Origin: Siphonodentalium dalli
Lineage: Eukaryota > Mollusca > Scaphopoda > Gadilida > Siphonodentaliidae
Reading direction: 5' to 3'
DNA length: 64,000 nt
NCBI GenBank assembly: GCA_032622095.1
Contig: CP136065.1
Coordinates: forward strand, 247,565,474 to 247,629,473
Each line of letters begins with the position of its first letter. Positions within the stretch are counted from its first letter, which is position 1. The notes under the pieces were generated by a model. The model did no database searches and was not told the DNA's origin. It saw nothing but the letters and a program-made list of their open reading frames with translations. Of the stretch, positions 29,407 through 35,730 are shown one piece after another. The translations under genes and the position numbers were made by a program.

Positions 29407-32400
29407 CGTATAAGGGAATAAAGTAACTACCCATCAGCGTGTATCCAATTATCAAAGTGTTAACTTCAGTGTTCTAATTATTATCTTTGAAGTAAAAATG
29501 GAGAAGAAATCAACATGCAGAACACATGCAACACATACATCATCGATATCACTGAAGGTCATGTGCTGTTTGAGATTTTCGATAGCTTGTGCCTCTTTCT
29601 GAGCCTTTGGCGTGCTCGGTGCTAATCGTGTTCGAGGGAAAGTTGAAGGGGTTCTCTTTTTATCTGCATGAGTCGGCGTTTGCTCATGACCCATAGATTG
29701 TTCTCGTTCACGTTCAGGGTTTCCTTTCTTCTTTCGTTTAGTCCCATCGAATGAAGCATTGGCCCTTCTTTGGGAAAAGTCCTATATAAATAAGAACATT
29801 GAATGAAAATTAGTAAAGAAGAGATCACATAACAGCACAACAAAGGACTTCCAATCATGGGTTTTGTCCATAAGAAAATTTACTAAACTTTACTACATTT
29901 TTCTCAATGATCCCAACTGACAACTCGGCATTGTGATGCACATTACATTATTACAAAAAATAATACAGTTTCATCACATCGTGAAGTTCTGAATTATTAC
30001 AGCCCTAACTCTAAACTCTGAATAAATTTTTTGGAATGAATGTTCTATTTTTAATTTTCTGGGGTGATCCGACAATATAATGAGATTATTATGAGGCACA
30101 GCAACACAAATTGCTGCTGATTTTTTTTTTAAATATGTGTTCAGCGATAACTGATCAGCATCTAAAAATTCAGGAATTTTGTTTACAAAATTAGATGCCC
30201 TGTCCAATTTAACCTCCCAAATTACTATTTCATCGGCTTCAGGGTAAAAAATATTTTATTTTAGTTCAAGAACCCACCCGTCCAAGCTTATAGCTACTAG
30301 ATTTAGATTTTTGAAATCTAATTATTTTGTACACCTCAAATTCCATATTAGTATATGGTGATGCATGGCTCGAACTGACATTCAGCATTTGTCATTACAA
30401 ATGTAAACAGAGATCTTCTTTCATGTGGTTTTATAACTTGTCTATCTTTACACATAAAACATTGTTACTGAAATGGGAATAAGTATACCTATATGTATGT
30501 ATCTGCCTGTCAACTATCACAAGAAACAGTAAATTTTGTTTCTGGCAATAATTTCGTCCTCTTATATTTCGAAAATCATTTTCAATCACTGCTAAACACG
30601 ACATCCCAACACTTATTACGGCATCCGCGCATATCTGTATATATTTCCGGTGAAATTTTTGCTGGGCTGTCAACAATTTGAGGTGTAGAAAATAAATAGA
30701 TTAAAAAAATTGAGATCTAAAAGATCTGAGTAATGAAGGGTGGGTTCCTAGACTAAAATTATATATTTTTCACTCCTGAAGCAGATGAAATAGTAATTTA
30801 GTGGTGTTATATCGGACAGGGTATCGATAATGTTTAGGCCTATAACTTTGACATAACTTTAATAGAAGGTTCCTATTTATTTCTATTCACAGCGCATTAT
30901 GTTTGTTTAAGCCAAGGAAGAGGTTAAGTATGTTTAACAGTGAGAATGGTCATCTGAAACTAGATATGGTAGCATTAATGCAATGAACAGAAGCCATGCA
31001 GAATGAGGTTCCCAGAGGGTGAATTTAGTGATTCTAGCCTGCTATGCGGGATAGCGTCACTAAATTCACCCTCTGGGAACCTCATTCTGTGAATGACACA
31101 CACTCTAAACTCAGGATTGCCCTTCACACAGCTGAAACAGTAAAGTAGGGCACAGAAAGGTGTGCATGCCTCACTATTTGGTTAAGTTTACACAATACTT
31201 GGTACAGTATAGCATTGGCAGGTTTAATGATGATCAACCGTTCCATCGCAGCATCAAAGGTTGTATACCATTTATATGAATCTATCAATCAAGGAGTTCA
31301 CTGCCCACTACATTGCATCTCAGACAAATCATTACAATCAAAGAGTTCACTGCCGACTACATTGCATCTCAGACAAATCATTACAATCAAAGAGTTCACT
31401 GCCGACTACATTGCATCTCAGACAAATCATTACAATCAAGGAGTTCACTGCCCACTACATTGCATCTCAGACAAATCATTACAATCAAGGAGTTCACTGC
31501 CCACTACATTGCATCTCAGACAAATCATTACAATCAAGGAGTTCACTGCCCACTACATTGCATCTCAGACAAATCATTACAATCAAGGAGTTCACTGCCC
31601 ACTACATTGCAACTCAGACAAATCATTACAATCAAGGAGTTCACTGCCCACTACATTGCATCTCAGACAAATCATTACAATCAAGGAGTTCACTGCCCAC
31701 TACATTGCATCTCAGACAAATCATTACAATCAAGGAGTTCACTGCCCACTACATTGCATCTCAGACAAATCATTACAATCAAGGAGTTCACTGCCCACTA
31801 CATTGCATCTCAGACAAATCATTACAATCAAGGAGTTCACTGCCCACTACATTGCATCTCAGACAAATCATTACAATCAAGGAGTTCACTGCCGACTACA
31901 TTGCATCTCAGACAAATCATTACAATCAAGGAGTTCACTGCCCACTACATTGCATCTCAGACAAATCATTACAATCAAGGAGTTCACTGCCCACTACATT
32001 GCATCTCAGACAAATCATTACAATCAAGGAGTTCACTGCCCACTACATTGCATCTCAGACAAATCATTACAATCAAGGAGTTCACTGCCCACTACATTGC
32101 ATCTCAGACAAATCATTACAATCAAGGAGTTCACTGCCCACTACATTGCATCTCAGACAAATCATTACAATCAAGGAGTTCACTGCCCACTACATTGCAT
32201 CTCAGACAAATCATTACAATCAAGGAGTTCACTGCCCACTACATTGCATCTCAGACAAATCATTACAATCAAAAGAGTTCAAATTCAAAGCGACGTCATC
32301 AAAACAATATTTTATATTGCGACGTCTGACAGCTTGATGCAAATAGGCCACACCATTTGATGTAATTTTTGTGTTCAATGCTGCATTTGGTATTTCTATT

Positions 32401-32922
32401 AATAGCTAACTGGGGTTTGTTCTGATTGCCAATGCCTGCATTGTCTCATGGATGATATTAGTCAAAATGAAATGATTTATTAAAATGTAAGATAAGACTA
32501 CCGGTATACAGAGTCTGACCCGATGTGCGAAAGAGAAACTAGTACTAGTTAGAATTAGCTCAAATTAGTACTTTTTGAACATTATTTCCCTGTTTCCCTG
32601 TATGTGCAGTTAGTGCACCAAAGAAAAATAGTGTGCCTGGGTCAAAATCAGACCCAAAATTTACTGTGCACCTACCTTTCCAAAATAAAAGGACTGGAAT
32701 GAGCAGATAAAATAGGAGGAATGTGAGTGAGTGAGATACCAGTATATATGAGCAGCAACTACTTGTAAATACGGTAGATATAGTAGACGGACTTGAAAAT
32801 ATAACTCACCCAATTGTTAGGTCGAAGGTCGTTGGTAAGAATATCATCACGGTCTGACAAACTTGTAGTTCGTTGCCAGTTTCTGTTCTGTTGAGATTCT
32901 GAGGCGCTGGCCATTATTTCAC
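1..32922 (-). CDS. PCM1: PCM1, pericentriolar material 1 protein (5' fifteen exons; 3' part beyond window)
   Basis: Coiled-coil scaffold of centriolar satellites, which traffics proteins to the centrosome and cilium. I read 15 exons on the minus strand: 32922-32810 (ATG at 32914), 29781-29539, 24700-24506, 19692-19597, 19078-18959, 13382-13224, 10468-10373, 8873-8777, 7714-7491, 6961-6787, 5637-5367, 5067-4906, 3535-3293, 1798-1690 and 48-1. Every border is AG/GT and every phase joins, giving about 781 residues against roughly 2,000 in the vertebrate protein. Landmarks matching vertebrate PCM1 as I remember it are TPSTFPRTR and LKQHMTFSDIDD near the N-terminus, QQEQLRALQGKQASLLALQ, LQEKKQRMDELLTEL, AREKLKKLHEVKSRLDELK and FEAKLREHMKQL. 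Most segments are Glu/Lys/Gln/Leu-rich, as expected for coiled coil. Any non-coding 5' exon and the promoter were not located. Individual exons are listed separately. Confidence 0.93.
49..1689. other. PCM1 intron 14, with one mariner-like hairpin
   Basis: No exon seen. At 1438-1560 there is an inverted pair (cctctctaaaccgaac at about 1496 and gttcggtttagagagg at about 1538), followed by ttttactgta. This resembles the end of a Tc1/mariner-type MITE. The rest is unremarkable AT-rich intron. Confidence 0.45.
1690..1798 (-). CDS. PCM1: PCM1 coding exon 14
   Basis: 109 nt, phase 2 in, phase 0 out, acceptor gttttcag, donor TCG|GTAAGA. It encodes EQFEAKLREHMKQLSGLQME and then RHRLMELKRELENSPS, corresponding to the vertebrate segment EKFYEAKLQQQQRELKQLQEE. 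Confidence 0.88.
2750..2995. mobile_element. MITE with TTAACCC..CTATACTAA end (family C, old copy)
   Basis: Starts TTAACCCTCTCTATACTAAA and holds an internal hairpin (gttcagataataagttcaac against its complement, about 2808-2860). Related to the elements at 16341-16582 and 17812-18430, whose right ends read TTTAGTATAG. The right end here is diverged. Confidence 0.5.
3293..3535 (-). CDS. PCM1: PCM1 coding exon 13
   Basis: 243 nt, phase 2 to 2, acceptor ctaacag, donor AAA|GTATAC. It encodes KLNEAKKMLKDLQNSLSSMQ, then a Gln/Ser-rich stretch ending IPPQQLEEK. It corresponds to the vertebrate coiled coil around KINRLMAAKQKLRQLQDLV. Confidence 0.88.
3803..3905. repeat. Palindromic element, family A, copy 1
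   Basis: Near-perfect inverted repeat: arms of about 37 nt beginning gcagaatgaggtccccagag, with a loop of about 28 nt. Same arms recur at seven other places in PCM1 introns. Confidence 0.8.
4103..4191. repeat. Palindromic element, family A, copy 2
   Basis: Shorter, more diverged member (gcagaatgaggttcccatag ... cctcattctgc). Confidence 0.7.
4230..4454. repeat. Palindromic element, family A, double copy with long arms
   Basis: Outer arms start agccttgaaatagggtgtct and end with its complement. Inside are two back-to-back gcagaatgagg...cctcattctgc hairpins joined by gctgaggtgtaagc. Almost the same double structure is found at 27393-27586. Confidence 0.8.
4465..4905. repeat. 88-bp tandem array carrying the exon-12 end and splice donor (five copies)
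   Basis: Copies begin at 4465, 4553, 4642, 4730 and 4818, with periods of 88, 89, 88, 88 and 88 bp up to the real exon edge at 4906. Read on the minus strand, each unit holds about 55 nt matching the 3' end of PCM1 exon 12 (GMEDP.VQDKVR in frame), then the donor GTGGGT and about 33 nt of intron. The copies are more alike than any is to the real exon, which has one extra codon (GMEEDP). Confidence 0.9.
4906..5067 (-). CDS. PCM1: PCM1 coding exon 12
   Basis: 162 nt, phase 2 to 2, acceptor gttccag, donor CAG|GTGGGT. It encodes PSVPVVTTAKTQNIPVQESE and an acidic/serine-rich tail ending EEDPSVQDKVR. Its 3' end and donor are the seed of five 88-89-bp downstream copies (4465-4905). Confidence 0.85.
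5235..5264. repeat. Palindromic element, family A, collapsed copy
   Basis: gcagaatgaggttccc followed directly by aggacctcattcagc: the two arms with almost no loop. It lies within a longer relative of 4030-4100 and 14350-14430 (gggaacttcaatctgatc...). Confidence 0.6.
5367..5637 (-). CDS. PCM1: PCM1 coding exon 11
   Basis: 271 nt, phase 1 in, phase 2 out, acceptor tttttag, donor AG|GTAATG. It encodes DPVSSEPVDTVID..., then AREKLKKLHEVKSRLDELKS and LVRYYQADN, matching vertebrate KLQKLNEVRKRLNELRELVHYYEQ. Coiled coil followed by an acidic linker. Confidence 0.93.
5735..5850. mobile_element. Possible hAT-type end fragment
   Basis: tagggatgggagatgc followed by gtatcg/cgatac-rich inverted motifs, similar in style to the hAT end at 43404. 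No second end or target duplication found. Confidence 0.3.
6490..6725. repeat. About 55-bp tandem repeat, five diverged copies
   Basis: Repeated aaacacatactgtaggcgta followed by gtcagtgtaaatagtgt. It starts about 60 nt downstream of the PCM1 exon 10 donor but shares no sequence with the exon edge. Confidence 0.75.
6787..6961 (-). CDS. PCM1: PCM1 coding exon 10
   Basis: 175 nt, phase 0 in, phase 1 out, acceptor ctttcag, donor AATG|GTAAGC. It encodes KLEERQNNTESEASS... and the conserved LYDLQEKKQRMDELLTELDG, closely matching vertebrate VLQEKKQKMDKLLGELHTL, ending LNN. Confidence 0.92.
7252..7363. repeat. Imperfect inverted repeat in PCM1 intron 9
   Basis: tagtgtgtgttttttaagac pairs with gtctcaaaaacacacaattc around a loop of about 55 nt. 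MITE-like, unclassified. Confidence 0.4.
7491..7714 (-). CDS. PCM1: PCM1 coding exon 9
   Basis: 224 nt, phase 1 in, phase 0 out, acceptor ttcttag, donor CAG|GTAAAC. It encodes EQKKLFVAQQGERKKSPSNW and then three tandem SNWNQPE-type heptad-like repeats, then a coiled coil ending VEIRQRLNNLQVEMGLQQ. The tryptophan-bearing repeats are not something I recall in vertebrate PCM1. Confidence 0.88.
8130..8660. repeat. Dispersed repeat with about 165-bp internal units (PCM1 intron 8)
   Basis: Bounded by gcataatacgcccgtttctg and its partner acataatacgaccgtttttt, with three diverged internal units containing cgaacttgatctgtattttg and aagttatcatccggaaacc and a cggacggacgacggac tail. Same family style as 12180-13120. 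Confidence 0.65.
8777..8873 (-). CDS. PCM1: PCM1 coding exon 8
   Basis: 97 nt, phase 0 in, phase 1 out, acceptor cattacag, donor GAAG|GTATGT. It encodes LRALQGKQASLLALQKEAEN and then RLADERSRNAIE. This is the best-conserved PCM1 motif in the window. The first 12-18 nt of this exon plus 21 nt of the preceding intron are repeated about 30 times immediately upstream (8874-9950). Confidence 0.92.
8874..9950. repeat. 39/33-bp minisatellite carrying the exon-8 splice acceptor (about 31 copies)
   Basis: Four 39-bp units next to the exon (8874 to about 9050), then about 27 units of 33 bp. On the minus strand a 39-bp unit is 21 nt of intron (ctttcatttacattacag and flank) plus the first 18 nt of exon 8 (LRALQG); 33-bp units keep 12 exonic nt (LRAL). 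Every unit therefore presents a pyrimidine-rich acceptor identical to the real one at 8873/8874. Both unit lengths are multiples of three. Most distal units have gaaag changed to caaag, which puts TGA in the exon frame. Confidence 0.93.
10373..10468 (-). CDS. PCM1: PCM1 coding exon 7
   Basis: 32 codons, phase 0 to 0, acceptor ttgacag, donor CAG|GTAGGA. It encodes LEGATGMDPGSELAALKQQE and then ELLKKLVRQQEQ, matching the vertebrate stretch that runs into QQQEQLRALQG. Coiled coil. Confidence 0.9.
10555..10735. repeat. Diverged family-B hairpins
   Basis: cctgtgccagggcattctct ... cgcatatataaaagaatgca, then a second similar hairpin. A decayed relative of the paired hairpins in the 390-bp TTAA elements at 16628 and elsewhere. 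Confidence 0.5.
10740..11914. other. PCM1 intron 6, unassigned part
   Basis: AT-rich intron sequence; no exon, terminal repeat or tandem structure recognised. Confidence 0.4.
11915..13198. mobile_element. CAG/CTG-ended non-autonomous element (1.28 kb)
   Basis: Ends CAGCCCTGTTAATTAG and CTAATTAGCAGGGCTG are inverted repeats. aaatta directly flanks both ends (11909-11914 and 13199-13204); if the final tg is counted as target, the duplication is 8 bp (tgaaatta). The interior (12180-13120) is an array of about 160-bp units with cataactct, cgaacttgacctgtgttttg and aagttatcatccggaaac, then a cacacggacgcatggacgga tail. No coding capacity seen. Confidence 0.7.
13224..13382 (-). CDS. PCM1: PCM1 coding exon 6
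   Basis: 53 codons, phase 0 to 0, acceptor ggcgtag, donor CAG|GTATAA. It encodes EGTQSSSSRPIIEDKLGVLD followed by an Asn/Asp-rich run and RSPEWEFGLNQ. Poorly conserved linker between coiled coils; supported by splice sites, phase and open frame. Confidence 0.8.
13383..14030. other. PCM1 intron 5, unassigned part
   Basis: No exon, terminal repeat or tandem structure recognised; the open frames here are short and unsupported. Confidence 0.35.
14023..14098. repeat. Solitary family-B hairpin
   Basis: ccaatgcattctcttatata ... tatataagagaatgcattgg, with the loop containing gtcgac, flanked by gcacaggg. It is one of the two hairpins found in each 390-bp TTAA element, here without the rest. Confidence 0.75.
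14131..14224. repeat. Palindromic element, family A, copy 5
   Basis: gcagaatgaagtccccagag ... ctctacggaacctcattctg; a small loop contains ccgcatagcaggctagc. Confidence 0.75.
14434..14516. repeat. Palindromic element, family A, copy 6
   Basis: gcagaacgaggtccccagag ... ttgtggggaccccattctgg, with the left arm shortened. Confidence 0.7.
16341..16582. mobile_element. MITE family C inside duplication copy 1
   Basis: TTAGCCCTTTCTATACTAAG ... CCATTTAGTATAGAAATGG then TTAG: short inverted ends with a 4-bp TTAG flank. Non-coding, about 240 bp. Confidence 0.6.
16628..17016. mobile_element. TTAA-flanked MITE, family B, copy 1 (389 bp)
   Basis: Terminal repeats CCCTTTACCCAACA and its complement, with TTAA on both sides (16624-16627, 17017-17020). 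Inside are two hairpins with ccaatgcattctcttatata arms around a gtcgac loop. TTAA duplication is the piggyBac superfamily hallmark, so this is probably a non-autonomous piggyBac-type element; no transposase present. Confidence 0.85.
17812..18430. mobile_element. MITE family C in duplication copy 2, split by a family-B MITE
   Basis: Same ends as 16341-16582, but interrupted at 17890-18281 by a family-B element. Confidence 0.6.
17890..18281. mobile_element. TTAA-flanked MITE, family B, copy 2 (392 bp, reversed)
   Basis: Same ends as 16628-17016 but opposite orientation. TTAA at 17886-17889 and 18282-18285. The paralogous site in duplication copy 1 (16424-16427, gaacTTAAtatc) is empty, so the insertion can be read precisely. 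Confidence 0.9.
18475..18865. mobile_element. TTAA-flanked MITE, family B, copy 3 (391 bp)
   Basis: Left TTAA at 18471-18474; right flank is TCAA (18866-18869), one mutation from TTAA. Same orientation and content as copy 1. It ends about 90 nt from the PCM1 exon 5 donor. Confidence 0.85.
18959..19078 (-). CDS. PCM1: PCM1 coding exon 5
   Basis: 40 codons, phase 0 to 0, acceptor tttcag, donor GAG|GTTAAC (GTTAAC is a weak donor). It encodes ASKEVLSLNEELAGLTNGIR and then an acidic tail. A similar SELNEELNDL stretch in vertebrates lies after, not before, the LRALQG motif, so segment order may differ in this lineage. Confidence 0.82.
19393..19562. mobile_element. Palindromic TA-flanked MITE, copy 1
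   Basis: TACAGTAATTCCCTAATTAA ... TTAATTAGGGCATTACTGTA: long inverted arms (about 60 nt) ending in TA, as expected for Tc1/mariner-type MITEs. Second copy at 24848-25050. Confidence 0.75.
19597..19692 (-). CDS. PCM1: PCM1 coding exon 4
   Basis: 32 codons, phase 0 to 0, acceptor aatccag, donor CTA|GTAAGT. It encodes RDDKHEIDKLKTLTDNLREQ and then ERGYLALLQRIL, matching the vertebrate PCM1 segment that reads HLIDHLKEQEKSYMKFLKKIL. Coiled coil. Confidence 0.9.
20280..20475. repeat. CpG-dense cluster of ACCGCG / CGCGGT motifs
   Basis: About 190 bp in which taccgcgg, accgcgac, cgcggtgg and similar motifs recur every 8-15 bp in both orientations, in sharp contrast to AT-rich surroundings. A weaker relative (ccgcggtggagggccgttag, gcggtaatttgaacgcggta) lies at 23095-23150. 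It is not an exon: no splice-bounded open frame. Confidence 0.7.
20575..21145. repeat. Dispersed 'gcccccgat' repeat with two internal 175-bp units
   Basis: Starts attatgcccccgatctccga, contains ccgtccgtccgtcc and two tandem units (gtttcaactcataactttgg ... cagagttacgcccctttttg), and ends gtcgggggcgttacctccgc. The style is that of repeats I associate with bivalve genomes. Confidence 0.65.
21146..23830. other. PCM1 intron 3, unassigned part
   Basis: About 2.7 kb with no exon. Apart from the CGCGGT-rich stretch near 23095-23150 I see no terminal repeats or arrays. The open frames at 22216 and 23411 show no recognisable protein. Confidence 0.4.
23830..24510. repeat. Tandem array carrying the exon-3 end and splice donor
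   Basis: From 24217 the motif tgcctagtgtgac recurs at 24217, 24261, 24322, 24385, 24449 and 24513 (mostly 61-64 bp apart); the last is the real PCM1 exon 3. On the minus strand each unit contains gtcacactaggcaggacag followed by the donor gtatgt/gtacgt. The stretch 23830-24160 contains older relatives (actgcctagttatctgaatg, gatcaccatggtgacat). Copies decay with distance from the exon. Confidence 0.88.
24506..24700 (-). CDS. PCM1: PCM1 coding exon 3
   Basis: 65 codons, phase 0 to 0, acceptor ttttcag, donor AGG|GTATGT. It encodes INTEEDRNNERLKPRKHEF... to DDSHTRQDR, low complexity and Asn/Asp-rich. I cannot align it in detail, but open frame, splice sites and phases all fit. Its 3' edge and donor are the seed of a 61-64-bp tandem array just downstream (24160-24510). 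Confidence 0.82.
24848..25050. mobile_element. Palindromic TA-flanked MITE, copy 2
   Basis: TACAGTAATGCTCTAATTAA ... GAGCATTACTGTA, with long near-perfect arms (cacagcagaattatgggtaa). Retains about 30 bp more of the arm/loop than the copy at 19393. Confidence 0.78.
25850..25935. repeat. Degenerate purine-rich short repeat
   Basis: gaacgagcaagacgaaatgagaaccagcaagatgaaac...: about 17-bp unit, four to five diverged copies. Confidence 0.55.
25936..27392. other. PCM1 intron 2, unassigned part
   Basis: No exon. Two similar blocks, ggtatttagtcataccgcgg (about 25688) and ggtatttagtcataccgctg (about 26404), each followed by aataccgtgtag/aataccgtagtc, suggest an old dispersed repeat. Confidence 0.4.
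27393..27586. repeat. Palindromic element, family A, double copy with long arms
   Basis: ttgaaatagggtgtctgtca ... gacagaccctatttcaa-type outer arms with two inner hairpins joined by gctgaggtgtaagc; nearly the same structure as 4230-4454. Confidence 0.8.
27858..28243. mobile_element. TTAA-flanked MITE, family B, copy 4 (386 bp)
   Basis: CCCTTTACCCAACA ends with TTAA on both sides (27854-27857, 28244-28247); two internal ccaatgcattctcttatata hairpins. Same orientation as copy 2. Confidence 0.85.
28980..29375. repeat. Dispersed repeat with two internal units and 'cacacggacggacaag' tail
   Basis: acaagctcggacaatagtatgcatgttgc and a second diverged copy from about 29200, ending gcgcacacggacggacaagc just before a poly-G run. 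Same general class as 8130 and 12180. Confidence 0.55.
29376..29406. repeat. Poly-G run (31 nt)
   Basis: 31 consecutive G in the PCM1 intron between exons 2 and 3, about 130 nt downstream of the exon 2 donor on the minus strand, where it is poly-C. Confidence 0.85.
29539..29781 (-). CDS. PCM1: PCM1 coding exon 2
   Basis: 81 codons, phase 0 to 0, acceptor tatatag, donor GTATGT. It encodes DFSQRRANASFDG..., then a basic stretch and the conserved TPSTFPRTRLAP and LKQHMTFSDIDD motifs that align with the N-terminus of vertebrate PCM1. This exon gives the firmest identification of the gene. Confidence 0.92.
29782..30990. other. PCM1 intron 1, left part
   Basis: No exon, terminal repeats or arrays recognised; AT-rich with short A/T runs. 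Confidence 0.4.
30998..31090. repeat. Palindromic element, family A, copy 8
   Basis: gcagaatgaggttcccagag ... ctctgggaacctcattctg with the usual small tgcggg-containing loop. Confidence 0.78.
31285..32275. repeat. 49-bp tandem array, about 20 nearly identical copies
   Basis: Unit: caatcaaggagttcactgcc cactacattgcatctcagac aaatcatta. Only scattered changes (cccact/ccgact, catctc/caactc). 49 is not a multiple of three and the unit happens to lack stops in all three plus frames, so all three frames are open for over 1 kb; this is not a gene. Confidence 0.93.
32810..32922 (-). CDS. PCM1: PCM1 first coding exon (start codon)
   Basis: Acceptor tttcag at 32923-32928, then 8 nt of 5' UTR, ATG at 32914-32912 and 35 codons (MASASESQQNRNWQRTTSLS... 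to NNW), then donor GTGAGT. Phase 0 out. The acceptor just before the ATG implies at least one upstream non-coding exon, which I could not place. The start is chosen because it is the only ATG in frame after the acceptor and the protein continues into the conserved exon 2. Confidence 0.88.
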
Positions 32923-34490
32923 CTGAAAGATGAAGGCCAAAGTTCGTTAAACAGTTGTTGTTGAGATTCTGGGGCACTGGTCATATACAGGTTTTCTGCT
33001 AGGGTTGGGGGAATGTGACCCCTCCAGCTACTCTTCACCCAGGGGGAAATCTCAGTCTATGCAACTACCGTAACTGTGAATATCTACTCTTGGGCTCCAA
33101 AAAAGCATACAAAGCAGTATTGAGAGTATGGGGTGGAAAATTCTGCTGAAGTCAATAAGAGTACAGGGAAGAATAACATTACATGTTCCAACAAGTCTAT
33201 CTGAAATGCTACCGGTATAACATAAATCATATATTACTCTAATTATGCACTCTTTTTGTCATATAATTACTAAACAGACTACAGCAACATGTTTTCTCTA
33301 TCTTTTCCTAACCTGAGTGAAGACTCCACTGATAACTATTTAGTATAGCCATTATAACTATCACAATTTTAAAATAATTATATGGACCCAATTAAGCAAA
33401 AAAAAAAAGTTACTTAATTATCAGTGCAATCATAGGGTGTCATTAATTAGATTGTGCAATCGGAATTGGATTCCGCGAATAACAGCCCATGATAAAATAA
33501 CAGGACTTCGCACCGGCCCTTTTGTTTGCAGTTTGCTGATTGTCCAAAAAAATCTGTTCAAATTTCTAAGCACAAAATACATATGCTACTGCTAGTTTTA
33601 ACTTTTAATAAATGCATGCCCTTCAGTCGGCATACTGGATGCAGAACAATAGTTGCAGCTGTGTAAAAAGAAAGTTCATATTGGTATTGCTCAAATAGTC
33701 TGATATAGTAGTTGATATAGTTATAGTCTTTATGAGCATGCCAATGAACATACATGTATGCTGTCGAAAATGAAGTTATTGGTTGAATAATGTGGAAACG
33801 AAAGAGACTCCAAGAAAGCTTTAAACAGCTGATCTCATAACTTAATTTCATATTGAGATCATGCCATAAGACGTCACATACTGTGTCAAGGCTTTGATAA
33901 ATACTTGTACACAATGAATTAGTATAAAGTTAGCAAGACTATACCATGGGAGTGATGATGCATTGACGTTACCGTAGATAGAACTAGATGCTTTGTAAAC
34001 CATATGCATGTCTTGATGTCGGTTCTGTCCGTAGTGGGAAGAAGAAAAATGCGTGTTACAGGTAATTGTTATGTAGTTTCGTAATGCAGGATACAAAGTT
34101 ATGTTACTAGTTAGTTCGTTGACAATATGAAGTGGCCAGGTCCTGAGGCTGAACCCAAATCACTGCAATTATGTGGCCTATGAAAACTACAGAAAACTGT
34201 TGGGATTCACTCCCATTGTAGATGGTTTGGTTTATATCTGTTCTGGCGCTTCAATACATCTACATGTATCTCACACGCCGGCTCACACACATTATGGAGA
34301 GCCTGGAATCGAGTAGATCCAGATTTTGAATTTGTCCAGGAATTTTTTCAGAACTTGTGACATCTTCGCCACGGGAGGGATCTTTAAGGTTTTCAAATTG
34401 TTGAACATGAGAAAGGCACAGCCATTGGTGTCGGCTCCCAATCAGAAAGTGTGCCCAACACAGTAGGCCTATAATCCTAGGACATGACAC
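32923..34490. other. Upstream of PCM1: intron or promoter region, unassigned
   Basis: Must contain the end of a non-coding PCM1 intron. No non-coding exon, promoter motif or terminal repeat could be identified. Confidence 0.35.
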
Positions 34491-34497
34491 TGGCTAA

Positions 34498-35366
34498 GGC
34501 CTAAAAAAAAAAGACGTTTGTTTCCGCTAACGAGCTGGAAAAAAATAGGGACGGTAGCGCGGCAAAACTTTTTTTTCATTAATATTTTTATTTTTCTATA
34601 TTTTTAAAAATACATGTATAATAGTTGATATGAGCCAACATTATAGACTTCTTAGTCTCAAGGTGGTCAACCCATGGGATATAGAAACAAGAAACTCAGA
34701 TTCAAAGTTACAGATGATATATATTTCTTTCTTCATAAGATTATCAAATGTATTCCGCTGTGTGGTGATTTACATAGTATCATGTTCGATCTGTTGTTCC
34801 ATGATCTCTCTATCACCGCAAACAAACTCGATATGGTTTATGTTGAATGCTGACAACTCCTTAACTTTCATTTCAACATTTATGTGAACGGCGCTGACTC
34901 AGCCGATGTACAGCACCTCACTTTAACCTTACTGAAGTCAGTCCTATCCAGGTGGATTAAAAAGGAGAGTTCTTCAATTTTGGCTTCATTGTCTATCAAT
35001 CTGATCTCTTTTTTGCTTCTGCACGAATGTGTCCACTGCGTGCAGCGGACACATTCGTCCAGATATATAGCCACAACAACGTGCTGGCCTACGGAGGTAG
35101 CCATTGTTGCAGTTGTTGTGGTGTAAATTCTGTTTACTTTCCAAAGCACCGGCTGTTTTCAATGGGAGATACGTATCTATTTATAGTATGTGGGTATTTC
35201 CACCGGAAGCGACCGCCGTGCTTTTATCTCTATTAAATGCGTGAAACATTCAGATACCATTATTTTTTTTAAGTCAGTTTATCGATCGCAATAAAAAGTT
35301 TAGACTCGGCACTTTTATATAGGGTCGGTCGGGGTTAGCGGAAACAAACGTCTTTTTTTTTAGGCC
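34498..35366. mobile_element. GGCC-ended MITE (869 bp), Harbinger-like family
   Basis: Inverted ends GGCCTAAAAAAAAAAGACGT/TTGTTTCCGCTAAC, with TAA (34495-34497) and TAG (35367-35369) flanks, one base short of a perfect 3-bp TWA duplication. Contains a central hairpin (tgtgtccactgcgtgcagcg). The same end style is seen at 43689-48773 and 50347-60178. Confidence 0.7.
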
Positions 35367-35368
35367 TA

Positions 35369-35730
35369 GGGGTCGTTGTCGTAATGTTTTATACATAAAT
35401 GCACACCGTGTGCATTTATGTATACGTATTAAAATGCACACCAGTCTCAGTCGGCACAAGATTGAAATGTTACTGTAAATATTGCCATCTGCTTCAATTC
35501 ATAACTATTTTTCTTCCGAAGTTCTGCAATAAAATTTGTCACGATCGCATAATTGTTCTTAGTATTAAACAGAACTGTATGGTTGTTTGATCGATGAACG
35601 GAAGAAAATGAACTTTAAAAAAATATCAACACGTGTGCATTCATGTAGAAAACATTACAATGACCCCTGTCAGATGACACTACACGAGACTGGTGTGCAT
35701 TTATGTATAAAACATTATGACAACGACCCC
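35369..35730. mobile_element. Inverted-repeat element abutting the previous one (362 bp)
   Basis: ggggtcgttgtcgtaatgtt ttatacataaatgcacac and its complement at 35690-35730 (acattatgacaacgacccc). Non-coding. Flanks do not give a clear target duplication. Confidence 0.6.

Noticed and set aside
31215..32360. Three overlapping open frames of 338-381 residues
   Set aside because: They are the three frames of one 49-bp tandem repeat; no protein-like variation and no start or splice context.
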